From positions 1 through 6,888 of the forward strand of contig CALFXQ010000159.1 in NCBI GenBank assembly GCA_937958285.1: a DNA stretch of 6,888 nucleotides, written 5' to 3'. Origin of the DNA: an uncultured Fusibacter sp. GTDB taxonomy: Bacteria; Bacillota; Clostridia; Peptostreptococcales; Acidaminobacteraceae. Below the pieces are notes generated by a model. It made no database searches. It was not told where the DNA came from and saw only the letters and a list, made by a program, of their open reading frames with translations. Numbering within the stretch: the stretch's first letter is position 1; every line of letters starts with the position of its first letter. This document shows, one piece after another, positions 6,299-6,888 of this stretch. The translations under genes and the position numbers were made by a program.

Positions 6299-6888
6299 TT
6301 AGCACTCCTTATCTTTATAAAAATAGGCGAGTATTTCGTAGAGCTGATTCGAAAACACCTCTGGCGAAACGGTACTTTCATAACCGGGAATATGAGGGGC
6401 GTAGTACTGATTGAGTGTGCCAAAAATGATACTCAGGAGCAAGCGGTAGTCAGTATGTGGAGGGATTTCACCGATTTCAGTGAGGTGAAGCATCCACCCT
6501 CCTAGGAGTGCAATGATTTTTTGCTGACTTTTTGCAAATGCAATCTTCACACTCTCACTTAAGTGGATATCATTGGCATAGAATAGGTAGGCCAGAGGCT
6601 GATGTTCAAGCACAAACTGCAAATGTGCTTTTACAATATGCATAAGGCCACATTTGAAGGGCTCATTAGCCGCAATGGCATCTCCAATCAAAGAGACGTA
6701 CTTATCCATGCCATCGTCAATCATCGCTTCGAAGAGATGTTCCTTGCTCTCGTAATATTGGTAAACTGTGCCTTTACCCACTCCGGCTCGGCGTGCAATC
6801 TCTTCTACCTTTGCATCTTTAAAACCTGTAGCTAAAAACTCCTGAAGTGCTGCATTTAAAATTCTTAAGGCTTTATCATCTGTAGGCA
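6299..6888 (-). CDS. TetR/AcrR-family transcriptional regulator (start codon at or just beyond the right edge)
   Basis: The frame is open from the right edge to TAA at 6301-6299. The visible N-terminus reads PTDDKALRILNAALQEFLATG, followed by the helix-turn-helix VEEIARRAGVGKGTVYQYY and SKEHLFEAM, a clear TetR DNA-binding domain. The rest, through GTLNQYYAPHIPGYESTVSP, is the variable effector-binding and dimer domain. The GTG at 6781 that a simple search might pick lies inside the helix-turn-helix and cannot be the start. The last two bases in the window (TG on the - strand) complete an NTG codon directly before Pro. If the missing base is A, G or T, the protein starts there and has 196 residues, a normal length. 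The gene directly precedes lrgA with a 3-nt gap, so it probably autoregulates and represses the operon (inference); the operator would lie just outside the window. The ligand is unknown. Confidence 0.92.
   Translation of the reverse strand, partial: PTDDKALRILNAALQEFLATGFKDAKVEEIARRAGVGKGTVYQYYESKEHLFEAMIDDGMDKYVSLIGDAIAANEPFKCGLMHIVKAHLQFVLEHQPLAYLFYANDIHLSESVKIAFAKSQQKIIALLGGWMLHLTEIGEIPPHTDYRLLLSIIFGTLNQYYAPHIPGYESTVSPEVFSNQLYEILAYFYKDKEC
6305..6310 (-). promoter_or_regulatory. Ribosome binding site of lrgA, inside the tetR 3' end
   Basis: The - strand reads AAGGAG, then nine nt that include the tetR TAA stop, then TTG. The strength and spacing decide in favour of the TTG start and indicate that tetR and lrgA are read from one transcript. 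Confidence 0.75.

Noticed and set aside
6742..6765. Another near-copy of the promoter-like motif (GGTAAACTGT at about 6760) inside tetR
   Set aside because: It lies in the codons for the conserved TVYQY part of the TetR recognition helix, and no gene begins downstream on that strand, so the match is probably coincidental.
6054..6835. Several open frames on the + strand opposite lrgA and tetR
   Set aside because: They overlap clearly assigned - strand genes, lack ribosome binding sites, and show no recognisable domains.

Overview
The window reads as ordinary chromosomal DNA of a Gram-positive bacterium, most likely a member of the Bacillota. The signs are an LPXTG sortase anchor with a membrane segment and basic tail, a lipobox lipoprotein, a YfhO-family membrane protein, an LrgA/LrgB pair, strong Shine-Dalgarno sites and intrinsic terminators. 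Genus and species cannot be read from it. I found no RNA genes, insertion sequences, CRISPR array or att sites.

Layout. (1) Bases 1-686, + strand: the C-terminal end of a sortase-anchored surface protein, cut by the left edge. It has a Thr/Pro/Ala stalk built from seven 42-45 bp tandem units and ends in LPQTGE, a membrane helix and a charged tail. (2) Bases 687-908: two terminators that close the surface gene (+) and the yfhO gene (-) entering from the other side. (3) Bases 909-3479, - strand: an 856-residue YfhO-family membrane protein, probably a GT-C-like cell-envelope glycosyltransferase. (4) Bases 3480-3687: a divergent promoter region. The same 11-mer, TGTGGTAAACT (an extended -10 type sequence), lies exactly 45 nt upstream of the start codon on each side, with a small dyad near the midpoint. 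(5) Bases 3688-5172, + strand: an exported lipoprotein of peptidase family M28 with all metal-site residues present. (6) Bases 5224-6888, - strand: a tight tetR-lrgA-lrgB operon. The tetR start codon appears to straddle the right edge, lrgA starts at TTG with a strong ribosome binding site inside the end of tetR, and lrgB follows lrgA after one base.

How the genes fit together. Everything is directed at the cell envelope: a wall-anchored stalk protein, a likely glycan-modifying membrane enzyme, a surface-tethered peptidase, and a membrane transporter or holin-like pair under a local TetR regulator. The best candidates for something beyond routine annotation are the mirrored promoter motif between yfhO and the M28 gene, the codon-segregated repeat structure of the stalk, and the TetR-controlled lrgAB operon in place of the better-known LytSR or CidR control. 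I see no clearly new biological system here, and none of these three is proven by sequence alone.
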